Assembly (NCBI RefSeq): GCF_025446935.1
Contig: NZ_JAOEGN010000010.1
Span: 1 to 64,000 of the forward strand
Source of the DNA: Paracholeplasma vituli
Lineage (GTDB): Bacteria; Bacillota_I; Bacilli_A; Acholeplasmatales; UBA5453
Length of the DNA: 64,000 bases
Direction of reading: 5' to 3'
The position numbers were made by a program, and so were the translations under genes. Position 1 is the first letter of the stretch; the number at the start of each line of letters is the position of its first letter. Below the pieces are notes generated by a model, which had not been told where the DNA came from, ran no database searches, and was given only the letters and a program-made list of their open reading frames with translations. Below are positions 61,438-64,000 of this stretch, in pieces.

Positions 61438-62350
61438 TACAAAACATCAACATCATCAGTATATGATCATGATTCACGTCTTTTTGATGGTCTTGTTTCT
61501 TGCGATAGGAAGCCAGAGTAGCGCCCCCTATTCAAGAGTAGCAATTGATTTTGGTAGCATTCAAATCTATTGGTATGCAATTTTCATTTTGACAGGAGTA
61601 TTTATAGCGGCATATTATAGTCAGAATGAACTCAATCGTTTAAATTATCCTAAGGATATTATCTATGACGGTCTCTTAATTGGGTTACCTTTAGCACTTT
61701 TAGGAGCTAGACTTTATTATGTGCTCTTTGATCCAATTCCACATTATAAGACTTTTCTGGACATAATGAATATCTCAAAAGGTGGATTAGCAATTCATGG
61801 AGCAATCATTACCACTCTAGTTTTTGTCCCTATTTTTTGTAAGATCAAAAAAATTAAATTATTGCCACTTATAGATACGTTGATGATAGGATTTCTCATT
61901 GGACAAATCGTTGGTAGATTTGGAAATTTCATGAACCATGAAGCCTACGGACCAGCAATTCAATCAGCCTGGGTTATTGACATATTGCCTAAATTCATTG
62001 TTGAACAAATGACTCTAGGTAGTGTTGTTCATCATCCTACCTTTTTATATGAAGGTTTATGGAACCTATCTATGCTTGTCACACTGATCATTTTAAAGAA
62101 GAAACGTTTGCTCAAAGTAGGTGAAAATCTTGGACTTTATTTGATATGGTACGGTTTAGGTAGAGGAATAATCATTGAGCCGATGAGAGTCAATGGTGCA
62201 TATGGAGATGCACTGATGATTATGGATATTCCGGTAAACATAATAATGTCACTCGTTTTTGTTGCTCTAGGTGTAGTGTATTTGTTTTTTAGCAGACTAA
62301 AGATGAAAAATCTTCCCTATCAAGTAGATTTAGTCAATGTAACATCATAA
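61421..62350 (+). CDS. lgt: Prolipoprotein diacylglyceryl transferase
   Basis: Lgt transfers diacylglycerol from phosphatidylglycerol to the lipobox cysteine of prelipoproteins, before LspA acts. The 309-residue protein has about seven helices and the family signature GRFGNFMNHEAYG (near residues 166-178), with GARLYYVLFD and the HPTFLYEGLWN block. Its first 17 residues are unusually rich in histidine (HTHHNTKHQHHQY), not a normal Lgt feature and suggestive of metal binding. It overlaps copA and so belongs to the copper operon. Whether it is the cell's only Lgt cannot be told here. Confidence 0.93.
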   Translation: MHTHHNTKHQHHQYMIMIHVFLMVLFLAIGSQSSAPYSRVAIDFGSIQIYWYAIFILTGVFIAAYYSQNELNRLNYPKDIIYDGLLIGLPLALLGARLYYVLFDPIPHYKTFLDIMNISKGGLAIHGAIITTLVFVPIFCKIKKIKLLPLIDTLMIGFLIGQIVGRFGNFMNHEAYGPAIQSAWVIDILPKFIVEQMTLGSVVHHPTFLYEGLWNLSMLVTLIILKKKRLLKVGENLGLYLIWYGLGRGIIIEPMRVNGAYGDALMIMDIPVNIIMSLVFVALGVVYLFFSRLKMKNLPYQVDLVNVTS

Positions 62351-62363
62351 CAATCAATAACGA

Positions 62364-62397
62364 AATGCCAGAGATCAAAATTATTCTCTGGCATTTT
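62364..62397 (+). terminator. Terminator of the copper operon
   Basis: AATGCCAGAGA/TCTCTGGCATT is a perfect 11-base stem with a T tract, 14 bases after lgt. Confidence 0.92.
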
Positions 62398-62406
62398 TAT
62401 ATAGAG

Positions 62407-62433
62407 AAAAGCGAGTTTAGTCAACTCGCTTTT
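62407..62433. terminator. Terminator for the convergent CopB gene (bidirectional)
   Basis: AAAAGCGAGTT/AACTCGCTTTT with a 5-base loop has T runs on both strands, so it can stop transcripts from either side. It lies 11 bases beyond the minus-strand ATPase stop. Confidence 0.9.
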
Positions 62434-62444
62434 GTGTAATAAAT

Positions 62445-64000
62445 TTAGATTTTTAGCAATCGAGCGTTAATAGCTACAATGACTGTACTTAGTGACATTA
62501 ATACTGCTCCAACTGCAGGACTCAATAGAATACCAATAGAACTTAATACACCAGCAGCTAAAGGAATAGCTATAACATTATATCCTGTTGCCCATATGAG
62601 GTTTTGAATCATTTTTTTATAGGTTGACTTAGAAAGCTTTATGATATTTACGACGTCCATTGGGTTACTCTTAACGAGTATGACATCTGCAGTTTCAATC
62701 GCTACATCTGTACCTGCACCAATTGCAATACCAAGGTGTGCTTTAGCTAGTGCTGGTGCATCATTGATGCCATCACCAGTCATGGCTACAAGACGCCCTT
62801 CTTTTGTAAGTGATTCAATCTTATCTGATTTTTGATCAGGTAAAACCTCTGCAAATACATGCGATATTCCAATTTGCTTAGCGACTTCATTTGCAACTTT
62901 TTGATTATCGCCTGTAAGCATGTATGAGTCAATACCCATTTCTCTAAGCGATACAATCGCTTCCTTCGAGGATTCTCTAATTATGTCATTTAAAGCGATA
63001 TAGCCCATTAGTTTTTTGTTCTTAAGGATAAAAACAACAGTGTTACCTTGGTTCGCTAAGGTTTCATATGCGCTGATATCAAATGGTATTTTCAATTCTT
63101 TTATATAGCCTGGGCTTACGATTTCAATGGTTGATTGTTGTACTATACCAACAAGTCCTTTACCAGGAATTGCTGTGATATCTTTAGCCTTTTGAAGTTG
63201 TACTTTTTTATCTTTAGCTGCTCTAACGATTGCTTTTGCTATAGGATGCTCGGATTCATTCTCAATCGCATAAGCTAATGATAGAAGCTCGTTTTCACTC
63301 AAACTAAGGCTATCAATTTTTGAGATGCCAAATTCACCTTTAGTTAGTGTGCCTGTTTTATCAAATACAACTGTGTTGATCTTGCGTGCATTCTCGAAAT
63401 TGGCTCGATTTCGAATAAGTAACCCATGCTTTGCACCAATGCTTGATGAAACAGCAGTAACGAGTGGTGTAGCTAATCCAAGTGCATGAGGGCATGAAAT
63501 GATGACAACAGTAACTGCTCTTTCCATAGCAAATCCAACATCTTTACCCAGTAACATCCATATAACAAATGTAGATATTCCACCAAGTAATGCAACATAG
63601 AATAAGTATTTTGCCGCAATATCTGCTATTCTTTGAGTTTTTGAACGTGTCTTTTGAGCATCCCTGACGAGTTTAATGACTTGTGAGAGGAATGTTTCAT
63701 CACCTATACGAGTCACCTCATACTTTAGTGAACCTTCAGCGTTAATTGAACCACCTATTAATTCGTCGCCAGGTGATTTATCTACAGGAACTGACTCACC
63801 AGTTAACATGGATTCATTGACTGATGACTTTCCCTCGATCACTTTACCATCAATCGGAACTTTTTCTCCAGGTCTCACTAATAGAAACATACCAACTTTA
63901 ACGTTATTGACTGGAATATCTTTAATATGCCCTTCTTGGTCTATTAGGTGTGCCTCTTCTGGCATCAGTTTTAACAGCTCTTCCAACGCTCTTGATGCAC
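62445..64000 (-). CDS. copB: P1B-3 type (CopB-like) copper/silver ATPase, cut by window edge
   Basis: About 518 residues of the C-terminal part are present; the frame continues past position 64000. The membrane motif is CPH (ISCPHALGLATPLV), which defines the P1B-3 group thought to move Cu(II)/Cu(I) or Ag(I). Other core motifs are TGESVPVDKSPGD, DKTGTLTKGEFG, SEHPIAKAIV and GDGINDAPALAKAHLGIAIG. It ends with a hydrophobic pair of helices and NARLLKI. It is convergent to the copper operon, with its own terminator. The N-terminal metal-binding region, often His-rich in CopB, lies outside the window. Confidence 0.92.
   Translation of the reverse strand, partial: ASRALEELLKLMPEEAHLIDQEGHIKDIPVNNVKVGMFLLVRPGEKVPIDGKVIEGKSSVNESMLTGESVPVDKSPGDELIGGSINAEGSLKYEVTRIGDETFLSQVIKLVRDAQKTRSKTQRIADIAAKYLFYVALLGGISTFVIWMLLGKDVGFAMERAVTVVIISCPHALGLATPLVTAVSSSIGAKHGLLIRNRANFENARKINTVVFDKTGTLTKGEFGISKIDSLSLSENELLSLAYAIENESEHPIAKAIVRAAKDKKVQLQKAKDITAIPGKGLVGIVQQSTIEIVSPGYIKELKIPFDISAYETLANQGNTVVFILKNKKLMGYIALNDIIRESSKEAIVSLREMGIDSYMLTGDNQKVANEVAKQIGISHVFAEVLPDQKSDKIESLTKEGRLVAMTGDGINDAPALAKAHLGIAIGAGTDVAIETADVILVKSNPMDVVNIIKLSKSTYKKMIQNLIWATGYNVIAIPLAAGVLSSIGILLSPAVGAVLMSLSTVIVAINARLLKI

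Noticed and set aside
1-64000. Possible use of TGA as tryptophan (Mycoplasma code)
   Set aside because: Intact genes such as trmL, the metallophosphoesterase and the P1B-4 ATPase end at TGA, tryptophans are TGG, and no frame needs TGA read-through to make sense.
1-64000. CRISPR array, tRNA or rRNA genes
   Set aside because: No regularly spaced short repeats, no cloverleaf with CCA-end pattern and no rRNA segments were seen on either strand.

Overview
The window looks like a chromosome segment of a low-GC Firmicutes/Mycoplasmatota bacterium, most likely an Acholeplasma-type organism. Gene starts carry strong GGAGG ribosome binding sites, lipoproteins use a monoderm-type lipobox, tryptophan is encoded by TGG, and several intact genes end in TGA. 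The code is therefore the standard one and not the Mycoplasma/Spiroplasma code. The taxonomic placement is inference from gene content and style, since no rRNA or tRNA gene is present in the window.

Region 1 (1-10.2 kb) is mostly ordinary chromosome. It begins with the edge of an IS200/IS605 element (tnpB fragment, tnpA, end hairpin). Next come pncB for NAD salvage, a PadR regulator with a HAAS-type membrane protein, and a convergent GH105 unsaturated-uronyl hydrolase. A co-directional run of MATE exporter, queG, trmL, pcp and a hemolysin III family protein follows, and then ackA.

Region 2 (10.2-33.4 kb) is one co-directional carbohydrate locus. It contains a LacI-family regulator, a lipoprotein solute-binding protein, a 974-residue fusion of carbohydrate-binding-like modules with a second solute-binding domain, and two permease pairs. 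It also holds an NHL/TPR/YIP1-like membrane protein, a DUF5696-like membrane-anchored protein, an exported and a cytosolic GH144-like glucanase, a GH13 alpha-glucosidase, a GH3 beta-glucosidase and a 1,095-residue GH94 phosphorylase. GH144 with GH3 and a long GH94 suggests beta-1,2-glucan (sophoro-oligosaccharide) use. The ABC ATPase is not encoded here. Two promoters in the locus carry nearly the same palindrome, which suggests a small LacI-family regulon. An NAD-dependent epimerase and an RlmD/RlmCD-type rRNA methyltransferase follow.

Region 3 (35.8-64 kb) is an AT-richer accessory island. It holds a serine recombinase and a metallophosphoesterase, then several metal-export modules: (i) ArsR/CadC plus an intact CadA-like P1B-2 ATPase; (ii) a second ArsR plus a cadA paralogue broken into two pieces 4 kb apart; (iii) between those pieces, IS3 fragments, an arsR with an in-frame stop, a P1B-4 ATPase with SPC and HEGST motifs, and lspA; (iv) a copper operon (HMA protein, CopA, Lgt) behind a CsoR-like operator; and (v) an oppositely oriented CopB-type ATPase cut by the window edge. 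Between these lie a second PadR/HAAS pair, two fused ATPase-permease exporters, a lipoprotein, an AAA/DUF4143 ATPase, a permuted NlpC/P60 (YiiX-like) protein, and four copies of a structured, non-coding, MITE-like repeat.

The points that most merit follow-up are the uncharacterised surface proteins of the glucan locus and its shared operator, the placement of both lipoprotein-maturation genes (lspA, lgt) inside metal-export cassettes, the layered IS3 damage to cadA2, and the repeat family.
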